Positions 51,495-59,686 of a stretch of 64,000 nucleotides of DNA are shown piece by piece. Position 1 is the first letter of the stretch; each line of letters begins with the position of its first letter. The DNA is from Streptomyces katrae (GTDB taxonomy: Bacteria; Actinomycetota; Actinomycetes; Streptomycetales; Streptomycetaceae). The position numbers were made by a program, and so were the translations under genes. Location: positions 5,741,560 to 5,805,559 of the forward strand of contig NZ_CP020042.1 of NCBI RefSeq assembly GCF_002028425.1. The letters run 5' to 3'. The notes beneath the pieces were generated by a model that made no database searches, had not been told where the DNA came from, and was given only the letters and a program-made list of their open reading frames with translations.

Positions 51495-53564
51495 ATGACC
51501 ATCGCGTCGGACCCCTCGTACCCGGCCCACTGGGAAGCGGACGTCGTGCTGCGCGACGGCGGCACCGCCCGGATCCGCCCCATCACGACCGAGGACGCGG
51601 GCCGCCTGGTCAGCTTCTACGAGCAGGTCTCGGACGAGTCGAAGTACTACCGCTTCTTCGCCCCCTACCCCCGCCTCTCCGACCGCGACGTCCACCGCTT
51701 CACGCACCACGACTACGTGGACCGCGTCGGCCTCGCCGCGACCATCGGCGGGGAGTTCATCGGCACCGTCCGCTACGACCGCATCGGCCCCGACGGCCGC
51801 CCCGCCTCCGCCCCCGCCGACGAGGCCGAGGTGGCCTTCCTCGTCCAGGACGCCCACCAGGGCCGCGGGGTCGCCTCCGCCCTGCTCGAACACATCGGAG
51901 CCGTGGCCCGGGAGCGGGGCATCCGCCGCTTCGCGGCCGAGGTGCTGCCCGCCAACACCAAGATGATCAAGGTGTTCACGGACGTCGGCTACCAGCAGAG
52001 GCGCAGCTTCGAGGACGGCTCCGTCCACCTCACCCTCGACCTCGAACCCACCGCCGAGTCCCTCGCCGTCCAGCGCGCCCGCGAACAGCGCGCCGAGGCC
52101 CGCTCCGTCCAGCGGCTGCTGGCCCCCGGCTCGGTCGCGGTGATCGGCGTCAGCCGCTCCGGATCCGGGGTGGGCGCCGCCACCCTGCGCAACCTGCGCG
52201 ACGGGGGCTTCCACGGGCACCTCTACGCCGTCAACGAGGCCCGGGCGGCCGGGATGGAGGGCGACCTGCTGGACGGGGTGCGGGCCTACCGCAGCGTCGC
52301 GGACATCGGGGCCCCCGTGGACCTCGCCGTGATCGCCGTCCCCGCGGAGCGGGTCGCGGACGCCGTCGCCGACTGCGGGGAACACGGGGTGCAGGGGCTG
52401 GTGGTGCTGTCGGCCGGGTACGGGGAGAGCGGCCCGGACGGGCTGGCCCGCCAGCGCGAACTGGTCCGCCAGGTCCGCTCGTACGGGATGCGGCTCATCG
52501 GGCCCAACGCCTTCGGGGTGATCAACACCGCGGCGGACGTGGAGCTCAACGCCTCCCTCGCGCCCGCCCCCGCCACCGCCCGCGGCCGGATCGGGCTGTT
52601 CACGCAGTCCGGGGCCATCGGCATCGCCCTGCTGTCCGGGCTGCTGCGCCGCGGCGAGGGACTGTCCTCCTTCGTGTCCGCCGGCAACCGGGCGGACGTC
52701 TCCGGCAACGACATCCTCCAGTACTGGTACGAGGACGGGGCCACCGACGTGGCCCTCATGTACCTGGAGACCCTCGGCAACCCGCGCAAGTTCACCCGCC
52801 TCGCCCGCCGCACCGCCGCCGTCAAGCCCCTCGTCGTCGCCCTCGGCGGCCGCCACACCCCCGCCGGACACCTGGTCCCCGGCACCCGCCTCCCCGAGGC
52901 CACCGTCTCCGACCTGCTCCGCCAGGCCGGCGTCATCCGGGTCGACACGGTCACCGAGCTCGTCGACGCCGGGCTCCTGCTGGCCGGCCAGCCCCTGCCG
53001 GCCGGCCCCCGGGTGGCCATCCTCGGCAACTCCGAGTCCCTCGGCGTCCTCACGTACGACGCCTGCCTGACCGAGGGGCTGCGGCCGCTGCCCCCGCTGG
53101 ACCTGACCACCGCCGCCACGCCCGAGGACTTCCGCACCGCCCTCACCGCCGCCCTGGCCTCCGAGGACTGCGACGCCGTCGTCGTCACCGCCATCCCCTG
53201 GGTCGGCGAGCGGGCCCTGGCCGACGACCTCGCGGAGGCCCTGCGCGAGGCCGTCGCCGAGGTCCCCGGCAAGCCCGTCGCCGTCGTCCACGTCGAGCTC
53301 GGCGAACTCGTCGAGGCCCTCTCCGCCGCCCGGCCCACCGCCCCGGCCGCCACCCCGCCGCCCGCCGCCCCCGGCGACCGCACCCCGCCCGCCGCCCCCG
53401 GCGCGGCTCCCGCTCCGGCCCCCGCCCCCGGCGACCGCACCCCGCCCGCCGCCCCCGCCCCCGGCGCGGCTCCCGCTCCGGCCCCGCCCCCGGCGCGGCC
53501 GCCGCCCCCGCCCCGGTCCCCGGCGGACGGATCCCCGCCTACCCCGCCGCCGAGCGCGCCGTGA
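51495..53564 (+). CDS. Pat-like protein acetyltransferase, N-terminal piece (GNAT + CoA-binding/ligase domains)
   Basis: A 689-residue piece of a GNAT/NDP-forming acyl-CoA-synthetase fusion of the protein-lysine acetyltransferase type. The GNAT domain is at about 15-185 (VAFLVQDAHQGRGVASALLEHIGAVAR, cited in part, is the acetyl-CoA loop). It is followed by a CoA-binding Rossmann domain (VAVIGVSRSGSGVGAATLRNL) and a succinyl-CoA-ligase-like flavodoxin domain (GLFTQSGAIG). The usual phospho-His motif SHTGALAG is replaced by PGTRLPEATV, so ligase activity is unlikely. From about residue 615 it runs into a Pro/Ala tract and then leaves the ancestral frame; the ATP-grasp part continues in the next entry. 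Confidence 0.88.
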   Translation: MTIASDPSYPAHWEADVVLRDGGTARIRPITTEDAGRLVSFYEQVSDESKYYRFFAPYPRLSDRDVHRFTHHDYVDRVGLAATIGGEFIGTVRYDRIGPDGRPASAPADEAEVAFLVQDAHQGRGVASALLEHIGAVARERGIRRFAAEVLPANTKMIKVFTDVGYQQRRSFEDGSVHLTLDLEPTAESLAVQRAREQRAEARSVQRLLAPGSVAVIGVSRSGSGVGAATLRNLRDGGFHGHLYAVNEARAAGMEGDLLDGVRAYRSVADIGAPVDLAVIAVPAERVADAVADCGEHGVQGLVVLSAGYGESGPDGLARQRELVRQVRSYGMRLIGPNAFGVINTAADVELNASLAPAPATARGRIGLFTQSGAIGIALLSGLLRRGEGLSSFVSAGNRADVSGNDILQYWYEDGATDVALMYLETLGNPRKFTRLARRTAAVKPLVVALGGRHTPAGHLVPGTRLPEATVSDLLRQAGVIRVDTVTELVDAGLLLAGQPLPAGPRVAILGNSESLGVLTYDACLTEGLRPLPPLDLTTAATPEDFRTALTAALASEDCDAVVVTAIPWVGERALADDLAEALREAVAEVPGKPVAVVHVELGELVEALSAARPTAPAATPPPAAPGDRTPPAAPGAAPAPAPAPGDRTPPAAPAPGAAPAPAPPPARPPPPPRSPADGSPPTPPPSAP
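53373..53500 (+). repeat. 57-bp GC-rich tandem repeat with the frameshift
   Basis: Two copies of a 57-bp-period unit begin with GGCGACCGCACC at 53373 and 53430, coding for Pro/Ala-rich linker. The first copy has GG-C5-G-C5-GG (53418-53431) and the second has GG-C4-G-C5-GG (53480-53493). The missing C accounts exactly for the change of frame from the N-terminal to the C-terminal piece. Confidence 0.85.
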
Positions 53565-54394
53565 AGGCCCTCGCCGAAGCCGTCCGCTACGCCCAGTGGC
53601 GCCGCGCCAACGCGGACGCCGGGCACGTCCCCGAGTACGAGGACATCGACGAGAGCGGCGCCGCTGCCCAGCTCGCCTCCCTCGTCGCCGGGGTCGCCGA
53701 GGGAGCCGCGCTGACCCTGGACGAGCCCGACGCCCGCGAGCTCCTCGCCCGCTACGGGATCCGGGTCCTGCCCACCCTCCCCGCCCCCAGCGCCGACGCC
53801 GCCGCCCGCGCGGCCCGCGTCCTCGGCTACCCCGTCGCCCTCAAGACCACCGCCCCCCACCTGCGCCACCGCGCCGACCTGGGTGGCGTACGCCTGGACC
53901 TCACCACCGAGGCCGAGCTGCGGCGCTCCTACGAGGAACTCACCGAAGCCCTCGGCAAGCCCGCCGAGCTGCTGCCCGTCGTCCAGTCGATGGCCCCGCG
54001 CGGGGTGGACACCGTCGTCCGCTCCGTCGTCGACCCCGCCGCCGGCGCCGTCCTCTCCTTCGGGCTCGCCGGAGTCCCCTCCGAGCTCCTCGGTGACACC
54101 GCGCACCGCCTGGTCCCCGCCACCGACCGTGACGCCGCGGGACTGGTCCGCGCCCTGCGCGCCGCGCCCCTCCTCTTCGGCTGGCGCGGCAGCGACCCCG
54201 TCGACACCCCCGCCCTGGAGGGACTGCTGCTGCGGCTGTCCCGCCTGGTGGACGACCATCCCGAAGTGACCGGAGTCTCCCTGGAGCCGGTCGTCGTCGC
54301 CACGGAGGGCCTCTCCGTGCTCAGCGCCACCGTGCGGGTCGCCCACCCGCCCGCGCGGACCGACCTCGGACCGCGGACCCTGCCCAGCTACTGA
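53561..54394 (+). CDS. Pat-like protein, C-terminal piece (ATP-grasp acyl-CoA ligase domain)
   Basis: A 277-residue ATP-grasp domain continuing the protein encoded from 51495. DARELLARYGIRVLPTLPA is the usual start of the ATP-grasp_5 domain, and GYPVALKTTAPHLRHRADLGGVRLDL follows (both in part). The conserved junction RIPAYPAAERAVKALAEA is read in this frame from about 53530, upstream of the GTG, showing the frame once continued from the N-terminal piece. GTG 53561 overlaps the new TGA (GTGA), so coupled translation is possible. It is either a sequencing error, a pseudogene, or a newly split pair. Normally one protein of roughly 960-970 residues. Confidence 0.82.
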   Translation: MKALAEAVRYAQWRRANADAGHVPEYEDIDESGAAAQLASLVAGVAEGAALTLDEPDARELLARYGIRVLPTLPAPSADAAARAARVLGYPVALKTTAPHLRHRADLGGVRLDLTTEAELRRSYEELTEALGKPAELLPVVQSMAPRGVDTVVRSVVDPAAGAVLSFGLAGVPSELLGDTAHRLVPATDRDAAGLVRALRAAPLLFGWRGSDPVDTPALEGLLLRLSRLVDDHPEVTGVSLEPVVVATEGLSVLSATVRVAHPPARTDLGPRTLPSY

Positions 54395-54428
54395 CCGACG
54401 GGCAGGTAGGGGGACCCCGTACGGGCCT

Positions 54429-54434
54429 TAGGAT
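54429..54434 (+). promoter_or_regulatory. -10 box TAGGAT of a leaderless gene
   Basis: TAGGAT lies 7 nt before ATG 54442. Because it overlaps the alternative upstream ATG at 54433, it favours the start at 54442. Confidence 0.55.
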
Positions 54435-54441
54435 GGACCTC

Positions 54442-55029
54442 ATGGCGAAATCCGGTACGACGACCCAGGGGCTGCGCGCGGCGATCGAGCGCAGCGGCTA
54501 CTACCCGGCCCTCGTGGCCGAGGCCGTGGAGGCCGCGGTGGGCGGCGAGCCGGTCTCGTCGTACGTGGTCCACCAGGAGACCACCTTCGACTCCAACGAG
54601 GTGCGCCGGCACGTGACCGTGCTGGTCCTCACCGACAGCCGGTTCATCGTCAGCCATACCGACGAGCAGGCCGCCGACGCCGGGTCCCCCTCCCCGTACG
54701 CGACCACCTCCACCGAGTCGGTCAAGCTCGGCTCGATCTCCTCCGTGGTGCTCAGCCGCGTCGTCGCCAACCCGGAGTCCTACACGCCCGGGCAGCTGCC
54801 CCGCGAGGTCGTCCTGACCATCGGCTGGGGCGCGGTCTCGCGCATCGACCTGGAGCCCGCCGCCTGCGGCGACCCCAACTGCGACTCCGACCACGGCTAC
54901 ACCGGCAACTCCACCGCCGACGACCTCAGCCTGCGCGTCAGCGAGGCCGGCGACGGCCCCGAGACCGTCCGCCAGACCCTGCTCTTCGCCCAGGCGCTCT
55001 CCGAGGCCACCGCGGCCACCACCCGCTGA
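54442..55029 (+). CDS. DUF5998 family protein
   Basis: A 195-residue cytosolic protein of the DUF5998 family, usually found in actinobacteria between the Pat-like and phosphodiesterase genes. LRAAIERSGYYPALVAEAVEAAVGGE opens it (in part), VVHQETTFDSNEVRRHVTVLVLTDSRF is the conserved core, and DPNCDSDHGYTGN carries a Cys/His cluster. Function is unknown. ATG 54442 is supported by TAGGAT 7 nt upstream. Its TGA shares one base with the ATG of the next gene (TGATG), so the two are translationally coupled. Confidence 0.85.
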   Translation: MAKSGTTTQGLRAAIERSGYYPALVAEAVEAAVGGEPVSSYVVHQETTFDSNEVRRHVTVLVLTDSRFIVSHTDEQAADAGSPSPYATTSTESVKLGSISSVVLSRVVANPESYTPGQLPREVVLTIGWGAVSRIDLEPAACGDPNCDSDHGYTGNSTADDLSLRVSEAGDGPETVRQTLLFAQALSEATAATTR

Positions 55030-56234
55030 TGGCGTACTCCGTGCCGCCGAACTGGCAGGACGAACCGGAACTCCTCGACCTCGCAGACGCCCCGGTCCCG
55101 CACTACGGAACCGGCTCGCTCGCCGACCTGCTGCCGACCCTGGCGGCGGGCCAGGGCGTCCCCGGGCTCACCGCCGGGATCGCCGAGCTGACCCCGGCCG
55201 ACCGCAACTGCGTCTTCCTCGTCGACGGCATGGGCTGGGAGCAGATCAAGGCCCACCCGGAGTACGCCCCCTTCCTCACCTCCCTCCTCGCGAGCTCCCG
55301 CGGGGGTACCGGCCGGCCGCTGACCGCCGGCTTCCCGGCGACCACCGCCACCTCCCTCGCCTCCGTCGGCACCGGCCTGCCGCCCGCCCGGCACGGCCTG
55401 CCCGGTTACGCCGTGCGCAACCCGGCCTCCGGCGAGCTGATGAACCAGCTGCGCTGGTACCCGTGGACCCCGCCCAAGCCCTGGCAGCCGTACCCGACGG
55501 TCTTCCAGCTCGCGGACGCGGCCGGCGTGCACACCGCCCAGGTGTCCGCCCCCAACTTCCAGAGCACCCCGCTCACCCAGATCGCCCTCAGCGGCGGCAC
55601 CTTCCACGGCCGGATGACCGGCGAGGAACGGATGGACCTCGCCGCGATCCAGCTCGCGGCCGGTGAGCGCTCCCTCGTGTACACGTACTACAGCGAGCTC
55701 GACGGTGCCGGACACCGCCACGGCGTGGACTCCGACGCCTGGCGCGGCCAGCTCATGTACGTGGACCGGCTCGTGCAGCGGCTCGCCGAACAGCTGCCGC
55801 CGCGCACCGCGCTCTACGTGACCTCCGACCACGGCATGGTCGACGTCCCCTTCGACGAGGACTCGCGCATCGACTTCGACGAGGACTGGGAGCTGGGCGC
55901 GGGAGTCGCCCTGCTCGGCGGCGAGGGCCGCGCCCGGCACGTCTACGCGGTGCCCGGCGCCGAGGCCGACGTGCTGACCGTGTGGCGCGAGGTACTCGGC
56001 GACCGTTTCTGGATCGCGAGCCGCGAAGAGGCCCTGGAGCTGGGCTGGTTCGGCGCGCCGGGGGAGTGCGACGAGCGGGTCCTCGGCCGGATCGGCGACG
56101 TGATCGCCGCCGCCCACGCCGACGCCGCGATCACCGCCTCCCGCAACGAGCCCAACGAGTCGGCCCTCACCGGTATGCACGGCTCCATGACGGCGGCGGA
56201 ACAGCTGGTCCCGCTCCTCGAAGTCCGCACCTGA
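55029..56234 (+). CDS. Alkaline phosphatase / nucleotide pyrophosphatase family protein
   Basis: A 401-residue member of the type I phosphodiesterase/nucleotide pyrophosphatase (AlkP) superfamily. Metal and nucleophile signs are FLVDGMGWEQ (metal Asp), FPATTATSLASVGTG (Thr nucleophile region), SELDGAGHRHG and TSDHGMVDVP (metal Asp and His pair). No signal peptide is seen, so it may be cytosolic. It is coupled to the DUF5998 gene by TGATG and is followed by tdk 60 bases later. The substrate (nucleotide, phosphodiester or phosphonate) is unknown. Confidence 0.92.
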   Translation: MAYSVPPNWQDEPELLDLADAPVPHYGTGSLADLLPTLAAGQGVPGLTAGIAELTPADRNCVFLVDGMGWEQIKAHPEYAPFLTSLLASSRGGTGRPLTAGFPATTATSLASVGTGLPPARHGLPGYAVRNPASGELMNQLRWYPWTPPKPWQPYPTVFQLADAAGVHTAQVSAPNFQSTPLTQIALSGGTFHGRMTGEERMDLAAIQLAAGERSLVYTYYSELDGAGHRHGVDSDAWRGQLMYVDRLVQRLAEQLPPRTALYVTSDHGMVDVPFDEDSRIDFDEDWELGAGVALLGGEGRARHVYAVPGAEADVLTVWREVLGDRFWIASREEALELGWFGAPGECDERVLGRIGDVIAAAHADAAITASRNEPNESALTGMHGSMTAAEQLVPLLEVRT

Positions 56235-56294
56235 GCCCTCCGCCGCCCCACCCCTCCTGCCCGCCCCCACGACCCGAAAGGTCCCGTACTTCCC

Positions 56295-56945
56295 ATGCCC
56301 GAGCTGGTGTTCTTCTCCGGAACGATGGACTGCGGGAAGAGCACACTGGCTCTCCAGATCGGCCACAACCGCTCCGCCCGAGGCCTCCAGGGCGTGATCT
56401 TCACGCGCGACGACCGGGCGGGCGAGGGCAAGATCTCCTCCCGGCTCGGCCTGGTGACCGAGGCGGTCGAGGCCGCCGAGGGCATGGACCTCTACGCCTA
56501 CCTGGTGGAGCTGCTGTCCAAGGGCGGCAAGGCCGACTACGTGATCGTGGACGAGGCGCAGTTCCTCGCGCCCGAGCAGATCGACCAGCTGGCCCGCATC
56601 GTCGACGACCTCGACATGGACGTCTTCGCCTTCGGCATCACCACCGACTTCCGCACCAAGCTCTTCCCCGGCTCCCAGCGGCTGATCGAGCTGGCCGACC
56701 GGATCGAGCAGCTCCAGGTCGAGGCCCTGTGCTGGTGCGGGGCCCGGGCCACGCACAACGCCCGTACGGTGGGCGGGGTCATGGTGGTCGAGGGCGCCCA
56801 GGTGGTGGTCGGCGACGTCAACCGCCCGGCGGAGGAGATCGGCTACGAGGTCCTGTGCCGCCGCCACCACCGCCGCCGCCTCACCTCCGCCTCGGCCCAC
56901 GCCGGCGCCCTCTCCCCGGACGTCCTCCCCGTCAACCACGCCTGA
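56295..56945 (+). CDS. tdk: Thymidine kinase (type II)
   Basis: Cytosolic salvage enzyme, 216 residues, that phosphorylates thymidine with ATP. The P-loop is FFSGTMDCGKST, the Asp-Glu motif is VIVDEAQFL, and the lasso/thymidine region includes FGITTDFRTKLFPGS. The structural zinc Cys are in LCWCGARATHNAR and in EVLCRRHHRRR. The C-terminal tail is short and basic. AAAGG lies upstream of ATG 56295. It is probably in one operon with the phosphodiesterase-like gene and converges with a response-regulator gene 9 bases away. Confidence 0.95.
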   Translation: MPELVFFSGTMDCGKSTLALQIGHNRSARGLQGVIFTRDDRAGEGKISSRLGLVTEAVEAAEGMDLYAYLVELLSKGGKADYVIVDEAQFLAPEQIDQLARIVDDLDMDVFAFGITTDFRTKLFPGSQRLIELADRIEQLQVEALCWCGARATHNARTVGGVMVVEGAQVVVGDVNRPAEEIGYEVLCRRHHRRRLTSASAHAGALSPDVLPVNHA

Positions 56946-56954
56946 CCGGGCGCA

Positions 56955-57617
56955 TCAGCCGGTCGGTGCCACCAAAGCGTGCTCGTAGGCGATGATGACG
57001 AGGTGGACGCGGTCGCGGGCGTCGAGTTTGGCCAGCAGGCGCGTCACGTACGCCTTGACGGTCGCGCCGCTGATGAACATCGCCTCGGCGATCTCGGCGT
57101 TCGACATGCCCCGGCCGATCAACGTCAATACCTCGAGCTCGCGGTCGGTGACCCCCAGGACTGCCTTGGACGGCGGCGGGACGGCCCGCTGCGGGCGGTC
57201 GGCGAACTCCTCGATCAGGCGGCGCGTCACCTTCGGCGCTATGAGCGCATCCCCGTCGGCCACGACCCGTACCGCCGTGATGATGTCGTCCAGGGCCATG
57301 TCCTTGACGAGGAATCCCGAAGCCCCGGCCCGCAAGGAGTCGTAGACGTTGTCGTCGTCGTCGAACGTCGTCAGGACGATGACGTGCGGGGCGCCGGTGT
57401 CCTTCGTGATCATCCGGGTGGCCTCGATGCCGTCCATGCCGGGCATGCGGATGTCCATGACGACGACGTCGGGATTCAGATCCCGGACCAGCTGTACGGC
57501 CTCGGCGCCGTTCCCGGCTTCTCCGACGACCTCGATGTCCGGGATGTCGGCGATCACCATGCCCAGCCCGGTGCGGATCAGCGGCTGGTCGTCGGCGAGC
57601 ACGACGCGGACCGGCAT
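56955..57617 (-). CDS. Response regulator, NarL/LuxR type
   Basis: A 220-residue regulator. The receiver has LADDQPLIRTGL, the Asp in VVVMDIRMPGMDG, Thr in VLTTFDDDD and Lys in FLVKDMALDD; the LuxR-type helix-turn-helix is LTDRELEVL-like (VTDRELEVLTLIGRGMSNAEIAEAMFIS, cited in part). It lies downstream of its kinase (one-base TGATG-type overlap at 57617). The divergent operator-like palindrome 58865-58878 and a repeated CGCTCCGAT are candidate sites for it. Its likely target is the FtsX transporter divergently encoded from 58955, by context. Confidence 0.93.
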   Translation of the reverse strand: MPVRVVLADDQPLIRTGLGMVIADIPDIEVVGEAGNGAEAVQLVRDLNPDVVVMDIRMPGMDGIEATRMITKDTGAPHVIVLTTFDDDDNVYDSLRAGASGFLVKDMALDDIITAVRVVADGDALIAPKVTRRLIEEFADRPQRAVPPPSKAVLGVTDRELEVLTLIGRGMSNAEIAEAMFISGATVKAYVTRLLAKLDARDRVHLVIIAYEHALVAPTG

Positions 57618-58822
57618 CAGACCTCCATCGGGATGGGGAGACGGGCGGTCACGCGGTAGCCGCCCTCGGGGCGCGGACCGGCGGTGAAGTCGCCGTGCAG
57701 CAGTTTCACCCGGTCACGCATCCCGGCGATACCGTAGCCGCTGCCTTCGCCTCTGCCGCTCCCGGATCCGCTGTCGACGATCACGACGGACAGTTCGGAG
57801 GGGTGGAATACCACGGAGACGCGGCACTGCTGTGTTCTGGAGTGCTTCACCACGTTGGTGACGGACTCCTGGATGATGCGGAACGCGGACAAGTCGACCT
57901 CCGGTGGCAGAGGACGCCTCTCGCCGCGCCACTCGACGTCCACGCGGACGCCGGCGTCCCTCACGTTCTCCACGAGCTTGTCGACGTCGTCGAGCCCGGC
58001 GGCCGGCTTCCCGGCGTCACCGGACGCGGCGTCGTGGAGCGCGCCGAGCATGCGCCGTAGGCCGGCGAGCGTCTCCCGGCTCGTGTCCTCGATGGCGCCG
58101 AGGGCCCTGCGCGCCCCCTCCGGCTGCGTATCGATGACCCGCCGGGCGGCCCCGGCCTGGAACGCCACGACGCCGATGCTGTGGGCGACCATGTCATGCA
58201 GTTCCCGGGCGATCCGCAGCCGCTCGGCCGTCACCGCCTGCTCCGCGACCCGGGTGCGCATCTGCTCGGTGTGCTCCCGTTCCTGACGGCGCGCGTTCCC
58301 GATGACCCAGGCGACCACGATCATCATCAGGACGACCGCCTCGACCGAGGTGCCCACCCGGAGTCCCAGCGCCAGGCGCGTGCCGATGTAGCCGAGGAGC
58401 CCGGTCAGGGCCAGCCCCGCGGCGCACAACGACGTCCGCCGCGCCTCGGCGGCGGTGGCGAAGCAGAGGGCGACGCAGACCGGCAGGTACTGCTCGGGCG
58501 CGATGCTGGTCGTGTGCAGGGGGCCGTTGGTCAGGACCAGCGCGCTGACCACCAGCATCGTCATCGATGTCAGCGGTCGACGGGTCAAGAGCCGGCAGGC
58601 GCCCGCCAGCAGGGCCACTGCCAGGAGCAAGGTCGCCAGCTCGCGGTGGTCCATCGAGAACGGCTCGATGCGGTGGCTCTTCTCGCCCCAGGGCTGCAGC
58701 TGTTCTCCCGGCCAGCGGATCTGGACGACGAACGAGTAGATCGTGGACACACACCAGGCGAGCGCCGTCCACGCGCCGGGTGTCACACGCCGGACCAGCG
58801 TGGGAGGCGGTGTCGTGAGCAT
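57617..58822 (-). CDS. Sensor histidine kinase, DesK/NarX type
   Basis: A 401-residue membrane kinase. Several hydrophobic helices fill about 15-170 with no large exterior domain, as in kinases that sense stress through the membrane or a partner transporter. HisKA_3 has RIARELHDMVAHSIGVVAFQAGAAR and the acceptor His; the ATPase has FRIIQESVTNVVKHS and GYGIAGMRDRVKLLHG. It is translationally coupled to the response-regulator gene downstream. It is divergent from the LolD/FtsX-type ABC genes over 132 bases and probably senses the same stress as the transporter. The signal is unknown. Confidence 0.93.
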   Translation of the reverse strand: MLTTPPPTLVRRVTPGAWTALAWCVSTIYSFVVQIRWPGEQLQPWGEKSHRIEPFSMDHRELATLLLAVALLAGACRLLTRRPLTSMTMLVVSALVLTNGPLHTTSIAPEQYLPVCVALCFATAAEARRTSLCAAGLALTGLLGYIGTRLALGLRVGTSVEAVVLMMIVVAWVIGNARRQEREHTEQMRTRVAEQAVTAERLRIARELHDMVAHSIGVVAFQAGAARRVIDTQPEGARRALGAIEDTSRETLAGLRRMLGALHDAASGDAGKPAAGLDDVDKLVENVRDAGVRVDVEWRGERRPLPPEVDLSAFRIIQESVTNVVKHSRTQQCRVSVVFHPSELSVVIVDSGSGSGRGEGSGYGIAGMRDRVKLLHGDFTAGPRPEGGYRVTARLPIPMEV

Positions 58823-58864
58823 GACGCGATCGTAGCCGCGTGATCATCCCTGGGAATCGGACCC

Positions 58865-58919
58865 GGGGTGTACACCCCAGGTTGGTATCCGCGCTCCGAT
58901 CCGTGGACGACGCTCCGAT
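58865..58919. promoter_or_regulatory. Palindrome and direct repeat in the kinase/ABC divergent promoter
   Basis: GGGGTGTACACCCC (58865-58878) is a perfect 14-bp palindrome 42 bases above the kinase start. CGCTCCGAT occurs at 58892-58900 and 58911-58919, 19 bp apart. Either could be the response-regulator site. Confidence 0.45.
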
Positions 58920-58954
58920 GCCGCCGGACCAGGGCGATCGGCACTGTTCTCCGC

Positions 58955-59686
58955 ATGACGAACATGGGCGGTTACGAGGAGCGTGAAGTCGTCGTCCGGC
59001 TCACGGACGTACGGAAGGACTTCGGGGACTACGCGGCCCTGGACGGCGTTTCGCTGGAGATCGGCGCGGGCGAGTCGGTCGCCGTGATGGGACCGTCCGG
59101 CTCCGGGAAGTCGACCCTGCTGAACATGGTCTCCGGACTCGACCGGCCGACCGCCGGATCGGTCGTCGTCGCCGGGGAGGACCTGGTCGAGCTCGACGAG
59201 AAGGGCCTGGCGCTGTTCCGGCGTCGCCGGATCGGCATGATCTTCCAGTTCTTCAACCTGCTGGACGACCTGCCGGCCCTGGACAACATCGCCCTGGCCG
59301 GCCAGCTGGTCGGGCTGAAGGCGTCGGCCGCCCGCGAGCGCGCCCTGGAGCTCATGGGCGAACTCTCGATCGCCGACCGTAAGAACATCTATCCCGCCTC
59401 ACTGTCGGGCGGCGAGCGGCAGCGGGTCGCCACGGCGCGGGCCTTGATGAACCGACCGTCGCTGCTGCTCGCCGACGAGCCGACCGGCGCCCTGGACAGC
59501 AGGTCCGGCGACCAGGTGATGCAACTGCTCATGGACCTGAACCAGCTCGGCCAGACCCTCCTGATCGTCACGCACGACCCGCGGCTCGCCGCCCGGTGCG
59601 CCCGGCGGGTCGTCGAGGTCGCGGACGGGCGCATCGCCCGGGACCGCCTCGTCGACCACGCGGCGGTCGCAGAGGCCGCACGATGA
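58955..59686 (+). CDS. ABC transporter ATP-binding protein, LolD/MacB type
   Basis: A 243-residue ATPase for the FtsX permease encoded next. Walker A is GPSGSGKST, the Q-loop is MIFQFFNLLDDLPALDNI, the signature is LSGGERQR, Walker B is SLLLADEPTGALDS and the H-loop His is in LIVTHDPRL. ATG 58955 is chosen (ATG 58964 is possible); a CACTGT sequence 7 nt upstream resembles a weak leaderless -10. Its TGA overlaps the permease ATG (ATGA). It is a second module of the type at 33735-37146 but is regulated from the opposite strand. Confidence 0.93.
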   Translation: MTNMGGYEEREVVVRLTDVRKDFGDYAALDGVSLEIGAGESVAVMGPSGSGKSTLLNMVSGLDRPTAGSVVVAGEDLVELDEKGLALFRRRRIGMIFQFFNLLDDLPALDNIALAGQLVGLKASAARERALELMGELSIADRKNIYPASLSGGERQRVATARALMNRPSLLLADEPTGALDSRSGDQVMQLLMDLNQLGQTLLIVTHDPRLAARCARRVVEVADGRIARDRLVDHAAVAEAAR

